A stretch of DNA of 64,000 nucleotides, from assembly GCF_042684665.1 (NCBI RefSeq), contig NZ_JBHULY010000024.1:13631-77630 (forward strand). Reading direction: 5' to 3'. Positions 24,521 through 32,462 of this stretch are shown here, one piece after another. The notes under the pieces were generated by a model. That model searched no databases and was not told the DNA's origin. It was given only the letters and a program-made list of their open reading frames with translations. Positions within the stretch are counted from its first letter, which is position 1; each line of letters begins with the position of its first letter. The DNA is from Jejuia rubra. Lineage in GTDB: Bacteria; Bacteroidota; Bacteroidia; Flavobacteriales; Flavobacteriaceae. A program made the position numbers and the translations under genes.

Positions 24521-25690
24521 TTAACGTCTTCTTCCGCCAGATGAACTTCTCGAGCTTCCTCCAGAGGATCCCCTTGAATAAGACCTCGAGCTACCCGAAG
24601 ATGATGACCTTGAGTACGACCTATTATTACTGCTGCTTGAGCGTCGACTATAACTAGAATTATTATTGCTTGAACTGCTACTTCTTCTAGAATATGTAGA
24701 TGAACCCGTACTTCTTCTAATAGGTGTTGAAGACCTTGATACGGTTGAAGACGATCTATTTGTTGAATAGGCAGGCTGTCTTGAACTGCTGCGTCTTACC
24801 GTAGAATTTCTATTGATTGTTGTTGGCGAACTTGAACGCCTGTATGTCGTTGCCGTTCTTCCATTATTGGAAGTTACGCTGCTTCGTCGTGTCGAACTAT
24901 ACCTTGATGATGGTGAGCTTATGCTCGAACGTCTTGTCACAGCACTACTGCTTCTTCGGACGTTGTTGCTTGAACTTCTTCCATATAAAGAGCTACTGCC
25001 CCTTCTGCTATTATTGTATGCATAACCATTGTTAAATCTATTGCCACGGTAAATACCGTTCCAACCCCAGCCGCCATTCCAACCCCAACCGGCGTTCCAA
25101 CCCCAGTTGTTCCAGCCCCAGCCACCATTCCAACCCCAGCCGCCATTCCAGCCCCAGTTGTTCCAGCCCCAGCCGCCCCAACGGTTCCAGCGGTTCCAGC
25201 CCCAACCGGCATTCCAGCCCCAGTTGTTCCAACCCCAGCCCCAGCCAGCGTTAAACCATGGGTCCCAACCCCATCCCCAGTTGTTCCAACCGTTGTCGAT
25301 GTAGTTAATGACCACTCTGTCATTGGTATCTCCCCAGCCGGCAAAGCCTTGGTAATCATTGTAAATAGTATCGTTTACAGCTAAATTTTCATCGGTGCTG
25401 TAACTATCAATATCCGTGAAAATAGCACCATTGTCCGTTGCTATTTCGTATTCTTGAGCTTTGTTCTTGAAGTAGTTTTCATAATAACCATTATCGTTTT
25501 GGCCATTTGCATTTATTTGAACCACAGCCTCTTTGCTTTCTTGATTTGACTTTTGGACCTGACGTTCACCATAAATACCATCGTTGTCCACACCAACATA
25601 TTGATAGGACCCACAGGACACCAAAACGAAGAACAATCCGAGGATTGCCACGAATGGGAATTTGGTTTTGAAGTAGTCGTTAATTTTCAT
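24521..25690 (-). CDS. Lipoprotein with Trp/Gly/Asn-rich and Ser/Arg-rich low-complexity regions
   Basis: The product has 389 residues. The signal peptide ends in the lipobox VLVSC with Cys at position 26 (CGSYQYVGVDNDGIYGERQ). Residues of about 30-130 are acidic and ordered-looking. About 134-225 is a run of WGWN-type repeats (units such as GWGWNNWGWNAG). The last 150 residues are built of Ser and Arg with NSTVRRSSS-like units. Similar lipoproteins precede FadL-like genes in flavobacteria, but I know no function. The region contrasts with its neighbours in being G+C-rich in repeats; the antisense frames over it are artefacts of the repetition. It probably sits on the outer membrane, possibly binding polysaccharide or nucleic acid through its basic tail. 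Confidence 0.8.
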   Translation of the reverse strand: MKINDYFKTKFPFVAILGLFFVLVSCGSYQYVGVDNDGIYGERQVQKSNQESKEAVVQINANGQNDNGYYENYFKNKAQEYEIATDNGAIFTDIDSYSTDENLAVNDTIYNDYQGFAGWGDTNDRVVINYIDNGWNNWGWGWDPWFNAGWGWGWNNWGWNAGWGWNRWNRWGGWGWNNWGWNGGWGWNGGWGWNNWGWNAGWGWNGGWGWNGIYRGNRFNNGYAYNNSRRGSSSLYGRSSSNNVRRSSSAVTRRSSISSPSSRYSSTRRSSVTSNNGRTATTYRRSSSPTTINRNSTVRRSSSRQPAYSTNRSSSTVSRSSTPIRRSTGSSTYSRRSSSSSNNNSSYSRRSSSSNNRSYSRSSSSGSSRSYSRGSSGGSSRSSSGGRRR

Positions 25691-25709
25691 ATCTCAAGAA
25701 TTTTTATTG

Positions 25710-25738
25710 TTGAACATAGCAAAAAATAATTAGTTTTG
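25710..25738 (+). promoter_or_regulatory. Promoter of proS
   Basis: TTG (25710-25712), 18 bases, then TAGTTTTG (25731-25738) fits the Bacteroidota −33/−7 consensus. The proS ATG is 54 bases downstream. Confidence 0.6.
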
Positions 25739-25791
25739 CGCTACAATTTTTTTATTTAACATAGTCACAATATTTGTGCCAAAGAAGCGAT

Positions 25792-27270
25792 ATGAGCAAA
25801 AAATTGACGAGTAGGGCGGAGGATTATTCCAAATGGTATAACGAATTGGTGGTGAAGGCTGATTTAGCTGAAAATTCCGCAGTAAGGGGTTGTATGGTAA
25901 TCAAACCTTACGGCTACGCCATTTGGGAGAAAATGCAAGCAGAACTGGATAAAATGTTTAAGGAAACAGGGCATCAAAACGCCTATTTCCCGCTTTTTGT
26001 ACCCAAAAGTTTGTTTGAAGCCGAGGAAAAAAATGCTGAAGGATTTGCCAAAGAATGTGCTGTGGTTACTCACTATCGATTGCAAAGCGACCCTGAAAAA
26101 GAAGGAAAGCTTCGTGTGGATCCTGAGGCGAAATTGGAAGAGGAGTTGGTAGTACGCCCGACAAGTGAAGCTATAATTTGGAACACCTACAGAAACTGGA
26201 TTCAATCCTACAGGGATTTGCCTTTGTTGATTAACCAATGGGCCAATGTGGTACGTTGGGAAATGCGCACCCGATTGTTTTTGCGCACGGCGGAATTTTT
26301 ATGGCAAGAAGGCCATACGGCGCATGCTACCAAAGAAGAGGCTGTGGAGGAAACCAAATTGATGAATGGAGTGTACGCCAAGTTTGTTGAGAATTTTATG
26401 GCTATTCCCGTGATTCAAGGAGTTAAATCTGAAAGCGAGCGTTTTGCAGGTGCGGAGGATACCTATTGTATTGAAGCGTTAATGCAAGACGGAAAGGCGC
26501 TTCAGGCCGGAACTTCCCACTTTTTAGGACAGAATTTTGCAAAAGCTTTCGATGTGAAATTTGCTAACAAAGAAGGGAAACAGGATTATGTTTGGGCCAC
26601 ATCTTGGGGTGTGTCCACCCGTTTGATGGGTGCTTTAATAATGACTCACAGTGACGATAACGGTTTAGTGTTGCCTCCAAACTTGGCACCTTATCAGGTA
26701 GTTATCGTGCCTATTTATAGAAATGATGAGCAGTTTGATGCCATTGCCGAAGTTGCCAAGGAAATTATGAGTGATTTAAGGGATAGAGGGATTTCCGTAA
26801 AGTTTGATAAACGAGATACCTTAAGACCAGGCGCAAAGTTTGCACAGCACGAATTACAGGGCGTACCTCTAAGGATAGCCATTGGTCCCAAGGATTTGGA
26901 AGATAAAACCGTTGAGGTGGCCAGAAGGGATACATTATCCAAACAATCCGTGATTTTGGATAGGATTACCGTAGTGATTGAAGATTTGTTGGAAGAAATA
27001 CAGGAAAATCTATTTGATCGGGCGTTGCAATTTAGGGAAGAACATATAACTCCAGTTGACAATTTTGATGATTTTAAGAAGGCACTCGAAACTAAAGGTG
27101 GATTTTTATCTGCCCATTGGGACGGTACTGCCGAAACCGAAGATAAAATTAAGGAATTGACCAAAGCGACCATTCGCTGTATTCCGTTGGATGTTAAGGA
27201 GGAAGAAGGGGTTTGCGTATATTCCGGAAAGCCATCAAACAAGCGCGTTTTGTTCGCCAAAGCCTACTAG
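25792..27270 (+). CDS. proS: Prolyl-tRNA synthetase (archaeal/eukaryote-like type)
   Basis: The product has 492 residues from MSKKLTSRAEDYSKWYNEL; an ATG six codons upstream lacks family similarity. Class II motifs are visible: VRPTSEAIIWNTYRNWIQSYRDLP (motif 2 region), LFLRTAEFLWQEGHTAHAT, and ALIMTHSDDNGLVLPPNLAPYQV leading into the anticodon-binding domain. The C-terminus CVYSGKPSNKRVLFAKAY has the Tyr ending typical of the short, ProS type 3 form that lacks the bacterial editing insertion. It charges tRNA(Pro). The start of the tRNA-Glu promoter lies 33 bp after its stop. Confidence 0.95.
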   Translation: MSKKLTSRAEDYSKWYNELVVKADLAENSAVRGCMVIKPYGYAIWEKMQAELDKMFKETGHQNAYFPLFVPKSLFEAEEKNAEGFAKECAVVTHYRLQSDPEKEGKLRVDPEAKLEEELVVRPTSEAIIWNTYRNWIQSYRDLPLLINQWANVVRWEMRTRLFLRTAEFLWQEGHTAHATKEEAVEETKLMNGVYAKFVENFMAIPVIQGVKSESERFAGAEDTYCIEALMQDGKALQAGTSHFLGQNFAKAFDVKFANKEGKQDYVWATSWGVSTRLMGALIMTHSDDNGLVLPPNLAPYQVVIVPIYRNDEQFDAIAEVAKEIMSDLRDRGISVKFDKRDTLRPGAKFAQHELQGVPLRIAIGPKDLEDKTVEVARRDTLSKQSVILDRITVVIEDLLEEIQENLFDRALQFREEHITPVDNFDDFKKALETKGGFLSAHWDGTAETEDKIKELTKATIRCIPLDVKEEEGVCVYSGKPSNKRVLFAKAY

Positions 27271-27302
27271 TGCAAATTTTTTCAAAAAATTGTCGCACAC
27301 AG

Positions 27303-27332
27303 TTGCAACATTTAAAAATAGTTGTATTTTTG
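27303..27332 (+). promoter_or_regulatory. Promoter of tRNA-Glu and rpsT
   Basis: TTG (27303-27305), 19 bases, TATTTTTG (27325-27332): a textbook Bacteroidota promoter. The leader then contains a small hairpin GCAATG-AAA-CATTGC (27338-27352) before the tRNA. Confidence 0.8.
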
Positions 27333-27383
27333 CATCCGCAATGAAACATTGCAGGTTCATTTAAAGAATGTAAGTAACCAAAT

Positions 27384-27455
27384 GGCCCGTTCGTCTATCG
27401 GCTAGGACGCCAGGTTTTCATCCTGGTAAGAGGGGTTCGATTCCCCTACGGGCTA
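27384..27455 (+). tRNA. tRNA-Glu (anticodon UUC)
   Basis: A 72-base cloverleaf: acceptor arms GGCCCGT (27384-27390) and ACGGGCT (27448-27454) with discriminator A; anticodon arm CCAGG-TTTTCAT-CCTGG giving anticodon TTC; T arm AGGGG-TTCGATT-CCCCT. The CCA end is not encoded. It lies 25 bp upstream of rpsT and is probably cotranscribed. Confidence 0.97.
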
Positions 27456-27480
27456 CATATTTTAATTAAGAAAAAAATAA

Positions 27481-27732
27481 ATGGCAAATCATAAGTCAGC
27501 TTTAAAGAGAATTAGAAGTAACGAATCTAAGCGTGTGTTGAATAGATATCAGCATAAAACAACACGTAGTGCTATCAAAAAGTTACGTGAATTGACGGAT
27601 AAGAAAGAAGCGGAAGCTATGTTTCCTTCAGTAGTATCTATGTTGGATAAACTAGCGAAGAAAAACGTGATCCACGCTAACAAAGCGGCTAACTTAAAAT
27701 CTGGTTTGGCAAAACATATTGCTGCGCTTTAG
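27481..27732 (+). CDS. rpsT: 30S ribosomal protein S20
   Basis: The product has 83 residues, basic and helical: MANHKSALKRIRSNESKRVLNRYQHKTTRSAIKKL, ending NVIHANKAANLKSGLAKHIAAL. This is the S20 pattern, with the conserved K-AANxKSxL segment. It binds 16S rRNA early in 30S assembly. Length is normal. It shares a promoter with tRNA-Glu and is followed by an intrinsic terminator. Confidence 0.96.
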   Translation: MANHKSALKRIRSNESKRVLNRYQHKTTRSAIKKLRELTDKKEAEAMFPSVVSMLDKLAKKNVIHANKAANLKSGLAKHIAAL

Positions 27733-27762
27733 TAGGAACAATAGTTATATAATATTTGAAAG

Positions 27763-27788
27763 AACCACTCAAAATGAGTGGTTTTTTT
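27763..27788 (+). terminator. Intrinsic terminator after rpsT
   Basis: Perfect 9-bp stem AACCACTCA / TGAGTGGTT with loop AAA, followed by TTTTT. Confidence 0.85.
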
Positions 27789-27799
27789 ATGTCTATTAT

Positions 27800-28588
27800 T
27801 TAAACAGTTTTCAATTTGAAAGGGATGATAAAGGATAGATACAGAAATATAGATACATAATCGAGCATAAATATCGTCAGTATAAATGTTAGTGAAAAAT
27901 GGAATAATACACCAACCACTACAGCAATCCATTTTGTCCTTTTGAACCAAAAACCAACGGCCAAGAAATATTCCGTTAAGACACTTGATACGGCCATAAG
28001 ATATGCTGGGATTTTAATGGAATTTAAATGAAGATAACCATCGGATAAGTCTATATGGAAATTAGGATATCCCATGGACATATACACCAAAGCTTCCCCG
28101 CTTAAATATTCAAAATTTGTTTTAGCCAGCGCATTTATGCCATAAACTAAAGTCAATTGTATTTGGATTAACCTGATGGGCCACATTGGGCTTATTTCTG
28201 AATTTTGAAAGCTATTTTGCCCAGCTTTCCAGATGGGAGGGGTTTTAATAAAAACAAAACACATTAATACGCATAAAATAACCTGTTTGCTGAGGTGTCC
28301 TCGAATTAAAAAAACATGAGGTAGCAATACCAAGAAAAGTATAAATGAAGTGATTTGCGATTTTACACCAAGGGCAAATAAAATAAGAAGCAAGTACATT
28401 AAACAATAATACCAATTGCTAAACAGGTATGCGTGCAACTCTGGAAAATTACTTAATGGAAAAATGGGCATCAAGCCCCTTGGGGCAAAAACATAGCAAA
28501 GCATCAAAGCCAAAAGTGTTCTAAAAAGAATAATATGTTTTGGATTGGCTGGGAGAAACAGAAAACTATCAACTTTATTAAACGCCAT
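27800..28588 (-). CDS. HTTM-domain membrane protein (vitamin-K carboxylase-like fold)
   Basis: The product has 262 residues with about six to seven transmembrane segments. IQLTLVYGINALAKTNFEYLSGEALVYMSMG corresponds to the conserved part of the HTTM (horizontally transferred transmembrane) domain, found in gamma-glutamyl-carboxylase relatives. The catalytic residues of true carboxylases cannot be confirmed by eye, so enzymatic activity is uncertain. It starts two bases after the stop of a 59-residue membrane protein, so the two are probably translationally coupled. It converges with rpsT. Confidence 0.7.
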   Translation of the reverse strand: MAFNKVDSFLFLPANPKHIILFRTLLALMLCYVFAPRGLMPIFPLSNFPELHAYLFSNWYYCLMYLLLILFALGVKSQITSFILFLVLLPHVFLIRGHLSKQVILCVLMCFVFIKTPPIWKAGQNSFQNSEISPMWPIRLIQIQLTLVYGINALAKTNFEYLSGEALVYMSMGYPNFHIDLSDGYLHLNSIKIPAYLMAVSSVLTEYFLAVGFWFKRTKWIAVVVGVLFHFSLTFILTIFMLDYVSIFLYLSFIIPFKLKTV

Positions 28589-28590
28589 GA

Positions 28591-28770
28591 TTATCTGTGG
28601 GCATTAGGTTTGTTAACTGTTGATTTCGTTTTGATTTCTCCACCTCTTTCCGAATCATAATTGCAATAAACCCGGAGATTTATGGCCAGTGCTATCAATA
28701 TGACAACACCAATAAAGAAAAGAAATCTATCAACTGTCTTATCAAATAAGAAAACGGTTTGTAGTTTCAT
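28591..28770 (-). CDS. Small single-pass membrane protein
   Basis: The product has 59 residues from MKLQTVFLFDKTVDRFLFF. One transmembrane segment (FFIGVVILIALAINLRVYC) is followed by a polar tail. In-frame ATGs further upstream exist, but the extra sequence is not protein-like. It lies two bases before the HTTM gene. I recognise no family. The coupling suggests a subunit or accessory of the HTTM protein. Confidence 0.5.
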   Translation of the reverse strand: MKLQTVFLFDKTVDRFLFFIGVVILIALAINLRVYCNYDSERGGEIKTKSTVNKPNAHR

Positions 28771-28901
28771 TACTCTAAAACATAATAGTACTTGATTAAA
28801 AAGTAATGATTTTATAAGTGCTTTTAAAGATATTTCGTTAACATTCACAAAATCGCCTTCAAATAATCAATTATTGCAAGGTTCACAATATTAGTTGAAG
28901 C

Positions 28902-28928
28902 AAAAAAAACCCCAACGGAACGTTGGGG
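28902..28928 (-). terminator. Intrinsic terminator of rho
   Basis: On the minus strand CCCCAACG-TTC-CGTTGGGG (perfect 8 bp) is followed by eight Ts. It lies 30 bases after the rho stop codon. Confidence 0.9.
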
Positions 28929-28958
28929 CATCATTAATCTGAGTTAGTCAGCTTTTAG

Positions 28959-30533
28959 TTATCCGTTCATGGATATCAAAAATTCTTCATTATTTCTAGT
29001 TTGTTTAAAGCGGTCATTGATGAATTCCATGGCTTCAACAGGGTTCATATCCGCAAGGTATTTGCGCATTACCCACATACGTTGAACCGTATTCTCGTCA
29101 AGCAATTTGTCATCACGACGCGTACTTGAGGACATCAAATCGATAGCAGGGAAGATACGACGGTTAGAAATCTTTCTATCCAACTGAAGTTCCATATTAC
29201 CCGTACCTTTAAATTCTTCAAAAATCACCTCGTCCATCTTAGAACCAGTTTCAGTAAGTGCCGTGGCGATAATAGTCAACGAACCACCATTTTCAATATT
29301 ACGTGCCGCTCCAAAGAAACGTTTTGGTTTGTGTAGCGCATTGGCGTCCACACCACCACTTAATATTTTACCAGACGCAGGTTGTACTGTGTTGTATGCT
29401 CTCGCCAAACGAGTAATGGAATCCAAAAGAATCACAACATCGTGTCCACATTCTACCAAACGTTTTGCTTTTTCCAAAACGATATCGGCAATTTTTACAT
29501 GCTCATGAGCCTCTTTGTCAAAAGTAGAAGCTACAACCTCACCGCGAACGTTGCGTTGCATATCCGTAACCTCTTCAGGGCGCTCATCAATCAGCAAAAT
29601 CATTTGATATACCTCGGGGTGATTGGCGGCGATCGCATTGGCCACATCCTTCAGTAACATGGTTTTACCCGTTTTTGGTTGCGAAACGATCATACCACGT
29701 TGCCCTTTTCCAATCGGGGCAAACAAATCCATAATTCTAGTGGAAATGGTGCTTTGCTTTTCTGCAATATTGAATTTTTCCTGTGGAAACAAAGGCGTCA
29801 AATGCTCGAAAGCTACGCGGTCTCGAACCACATTTGGATCTTGGCCGTTAATTTTGCTCACCTTGATTAAAGGGAAATATTTTTCGCCTTCCTTTGGGGG
29901 TCTTACATGTCCTAAAACTGTATCTCCCTTTTTAAGGCCAAACAATCTAATCTGGGATTGCGACACATAAATATCATCGGGAGACGATAAATAGTTGTAA
30001 TCCGAAGAGCGTAAAAACCCATACCCATCCTGCATGATGTCCAAAACACCCTCACTTTCAATGATGGCATCAAACTCATAATCCGGCTCACGGTAACGGT
30101 TTCTATTGTCCTTATTGCCGTTGTTGCCTTGATGTTTTTGATTCTTATGTTGCTGATTGTTATCGCGCCTTTGGTTTTGGTGGCGTTGTTTGTTGTCTTT
30201 CTGCCCCCTGTTTTGGTTATCGTTGGTCGGTTTGTTGTCCGAAGCCTTTTCCTGTCCGTTCTTCGGCGCCGTATTGTCCTGTGGTTTGTTGGCCTCAGGT
30301 TTCGTTTCTTTTTGAACGCGCTGTCTAGGTTTTCTAGTAGGTTGCTCCCCACTGCCATTCTGTTGGGCAGGTGCAGCGTCTTTTGCCGCCTTAGGGTTGG
30401 CTGCTTGGGTATCCAGTATTTGATATACTAAATCCAATTTCTTTAATGATCGGTACTTTGGGATGCTTAGTTCTTTTGCAATCTCTTGTAAATCAGTAAG
30501 TTTCTTTTCTTTTAATTGTGAAATTTCAAACAT
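28959..30533 (-). CDS. rho: Transcription termination factor Rho with N/Q-rich insertion
   Basis: The product has 524 residues, about 100 longer than E. coli Rho. The order is: N-terminal Rho_N helix bundle (MFEISQLKEKKLTDLQEIAKELSIPK, 1-42); a disordered Lys/Asn/Gln-rich insertion (about 43-147, e.g. NKQRHQNQRRDNNQQHKNQ); a cold-shock-like RNA-binding domain (EGVLDIMQDGYGFLRSSDYNY); then the ATPase core with P-loop SQPKTGKTMLLKDV, Walker B VVILLDSITRLARAYN and Q/R-loop residues. It is a hexameric RNA translocase ending untranslated transcripts. The insertion is typical of Bacteroidota; that of Bacteroides thetaiotaomicron Rho has been reported to drive condensate formation. Divergent from the DUF4293 gene. 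Confidence 0.96.
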   Translation of the reverse strand: MFEISQLKEKKLTDLQEIAKELSIPKYRSLKKLDLVYQILDTQAANPKAAKDAAPAQQNGSGEQPTRKPRQRVQKETKPEANKPQDNTAPKNGQEKASDNKPTNDNQNRGQKDNKQRHQNQRRDNNQQHKNQKHQGNNGNKDNRNRYREPDYEFDAIIESEGVLDIMQDGYGFLRSSDYNYLSSPDDIYVSQSQIRLFGLKKGDTVLGHVRPPKEGEKYFPLIKVSKINGQDPNVVRDRVAFEHLTPLFPQEKFNIAEKQSTISTRIMDLFAPIGKGQRGMIVSQPKTGKTMLLKDVANAIAANHPEVYQMILLIDERPEEVTDMQRNVRGEVVASTFDKEAHEHVKIADIVLEKAKRLVECGHDVVILLDSITRLARAYNTVQPASGKILSGGVDANALHKPKRFFGAARNIENGGSLTIIATALTETGSKMDEVIFEEFKGTGNMELQLDRKISNRRIFPAIDLMSSSTRRDDKLLDENTVQRMWVMRKYLADMNPVEAMEFINDRFKQTRNNEEFLISMNG

Positions 30534-30707
30534 GAATGTTTAATTGATGCTATAATTATATTGAATATAAAATTTTGAGTCTCTGAAAAAAAATATAGAT
30601 TTTTTATTCTGAAGAAATAACCGTCTGTTAATGCGGTTGTTGAGAATTAACACTGCAATAATACAACTTTATTTTAATTTAAACTGTCAATTTAATAAAG
30701 AAACTAC

Positions 30708-30715
30708 TATTTTTG
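30708..30715 (+). promoter_or_regulatory. −7 box of the DUF4293 gene
   Basis: TATTTTTG matches TAnnTTTG, 23 bases before the ATG. I see no good −33 box. Confidence 0.45.
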
Positions 30716-30737
30716 CCATCCGGATTATTAAAATAAT

Positions 30738-31148
30738 ATGTTACAGCGTATTCAATCGGTATTTTTATTACTAGCGGCGGGCAATGCCCTTGGGCTCATC
30801 TTTGTGTTCCACCTATGGGTGACCAATGATGAAACGGTAATTTTCGCCCAAGATAAACTGCCATTTTTCTTGGCCTTTTTGGCCTCGGGTGCGTTGTCGT
30901 TAATCACCATTTTTTTGTTCAAAAACAGGAAGCTTCAATTCGTTTTGGGGCGACTCAACATCATATTAAACTTTTTTTTACTAGGATTTTTCGTGTATCT
31001 CTCACTAAATTTATCTGGAGAAACCGAGGTTTCTGAGAAAGGTATTGGGATGTTTCTTCCTATAGTTTCTATCGTGTTGTTGGCTTTGGCCAACAAGGCC
31101 ATTAAAAAGGACGAAGATCTCGTAAAATCTGTAGACAGATTGCGTTAA
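30738..31148 (+). CDS. DUF4293 membrane protein
   Basis: The product has 136 residues with four transmembrane segments (VFLLLAAGNALGLIFVF, FFLAFLASGALSLITIFLF, LNIILNFFLLGFFVYLSL, GMFLPIVSIVLLALANKAI) and a charged tail AIKKDEDLVKSVDRLR. The opening MLQRIQSVFLLLAA and the tail are characteristic of DUF4293 proteins, which in Bacteroidota commonly sit beside rho, as here. Function unknown. It is monocistronic, with a strong terminator. Confidence 0.85.
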   Translation: MLQRIQSVFLLLAAGNALGLIFVFHLWVTNDETVIFAQDKLPFFLAFLASGALSLITIFLFKNRKLQFVLGRLNIILNFFLLGFFVYLSLNLSGETEVSEKGIGMFLPIVSIVLLALANKAIKKDEDLVKSVDRLR

Positions 31149-31176
31149 ACCTAACATCTTAGTAGTATTAGTGCGT

Positions 31177-31207
31177 AAGCCCAAGGTGAAGATCTTGGGC
31201 TTTTTTT
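31177..31207 (+). terminator. Intrinsic terminator after DUF4293
   Basis: Perfect 9-bp stem AAGCCCAAG / CTTGGGCTT, 8-base loop, T7 tail. Confidence 0.9.
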
Positions 31208-31211
31208 GTGG

Positions 31212-31761
31212 CAGGCCTCCCTTAATCCCTCCGAAGGAGGGAAACACTCATACCCTTAAATGTATATCAATAAATTAACTATTATTTATTTTGGCGTTCC
31301 CCTGTCGGGTCGGGCTTTCCGCTATATCTTTTTTGTATGTCACCTTGAGCGCAGTCGAAAGGTCTAGGTCTGGAGCAAAAAAGGATGCCGCTACAATCCC
31401 TAACGCGGGTATGTTTGCGAAAGCCAGTATTCTATCAAGGGGTCTGTCATTTCTGCCACCGTGTATCACTTTAGCTTTAGCGTTGGCGCAGGCAGGAATC
31501 TATTTCCCAATTCTTATGAAGCATGAGTGTCCCTCCTAGCAAGGAGGGAGTAAGGGAGGTGTTGTTCAGTTTGATGTATAATTTTTTCCAATTGTTTTAT
31601 TGCGTTTTACACACCCCTTAATCCCCTCTTTTTAGAGGGGAAACAGATACTCAAAAGGTTGGTTATGTAAACCGACAGACACGTTGCAAAAAAAGAAATC
31701 GGAAATAAGCAACTTAGAGCATGAGTGTCCCCTTCCCCACTGTGAAGGGCTAGGGAAGGGC
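31212..31761. repeat. Gene-free block of interspersed hairpin repeats
   Basis: The region 31149-31761 holds no supportable gene. Four related hairpins lie in it in alternating orientation: CCCTCC-GAA-GGAGGG at 31227-31241; CCCTCCT-AGCA-AGGAGGG near 31522-31540; CCCCTC-TTTTT-AGAGGGG near 31623-31640; and a diverged one at about 31725-31758. Three are flanked by ACACTCAT or its complement ATGAGTGT, so they are copies of one small element. Between the first two sits a reverse copy of the larger structured element. Confidence 0.65.
31293..31406 (-). repeat. Structured interspersed element, copy in reverse orientation
   Basis: On the minus strand it reads GCGTTAGGGATTGTAGCGGC at one end, a CCTTTTTT ... 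AAAAAAGATATAGCGG pairing in the middle, and AAAGCCCGACC then GAACGCC at the other end. The same layout occurs at 34731-34850, 47678-47785 and 57318-57473. Its apical loop carries the CTTCGACTGCGCTCA repeat (31342-31362). Confidence 0.65.
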
Positions 31762-32253
31762 TTATCTATTAAACTCAATCACCTCCAAATTATCAATAGT
31801 TTTACCATCAATCGTAAACCGAAGCATCGTCCGTTTTTTATGAAACCCGTGTTTCCCCACCGCCCCGGGATTCATGTGCAACAAGTTTAGTTTTTTATCC
31901 GGCATTACCTTTAAAATATGCGAATGCCCACAGATAAACAATCGAGGTGGATTCAATTTTATGGCCTCCCGCACCCGTCTATCATAAGCTCCGGGATAGC
32001 CCCCGATATGGGTGATCCACACATCCACATCTTCACATTTAAAGCGGTTGTGTTCTGGGAACTCGGCACGTATTTTGGTATCATCAATATTGCCATACAC
32101 ACCTCGCAAGGGCTTTAAAGCCTTGATGGCATCCGTAACCTTTACATCGCCAATATCCCCGGCGTGCCAAACTTCATCGGCTTGTTTGGCGTATTTTAAA
32201 ATATCGTTGTCGATATAACCGTGGGTATCGGAGAGGAGGAGGATTTTGGTCAC
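31762..32253 (-). CDS. YfcE/MJ0936-family metallophosphodiesterase
   Basis: The product has 163 residues. All calcineurin-like motifs are present: LLLSDTHGYID, HAGDIGD, GNIDD, ITHIGG, FICGHSH and MNPGAVG. The family hydrolyses phosphodiesters in vitro with two metal ions (often Mn); the physiological substrate is unknown. Length is normal. It is the last gene before the restriction-modification island and is transcribed away from it. Confidence 0.93.
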   Translation of the reverse strand: MTKILLLSDTHGYIDNDILKYAKQADEVWHAGDIGDVKVTDAIKALKPLRGVYGNIDDTKIRAEFPEHNRFKCEDVDVWITHIGGYPGAYDRRVREAIKLNPPRLFICGHSHILKVMPDKKLNLLHMNPGAVGKHGFHKKRTMLRFTIDGKTIDNLEVIEFNR

Positions 32254-32462
32254 TTTTTATGCTAATATTTATTTTGTAAAGTTATGGTTTAAAACTTTTG
32301 AAAACTAGTAAAAGGGTTTTGATTAAACTACCAGAAAAACAACTAACTTCGTTTAATAATCGCTAAATTTCATTTAAGGGCGAGCTTATCTCCGAGTTAG
32401 CGGCAAGCTAAAAAATACAATACGAACGAAAGAAACGAAATTGAATTTTGTAAATTTGGTAC

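Noticed and set aside
25038..25359. Long frames on both strands over the Trp-rich lipoprotein (rich in Gly/Ala/Thr, Leu/Glu/Gly or Gln/Pro)
   Set aside because: They are the other frames of a repetitive sequence, have no start context or signal, and overlap a lipoprotein gene with a clear signal peptide and lipobox.
30129..30431. Plus-strand frame of 100 codons, hydrophobic, over the 5' part of rho
   Set aside because: It is the complement of the Asn/Gln/Lys-rich insertion of Rho, which gives Val/Leu/Phe-rich nonsense. No promoter or family match.
31275..31539. Two overlapping frames in the 31.2-31.6 kb block
   Set aside because: Both are built from interspersed repeats; no start context, no homology that I recognise.
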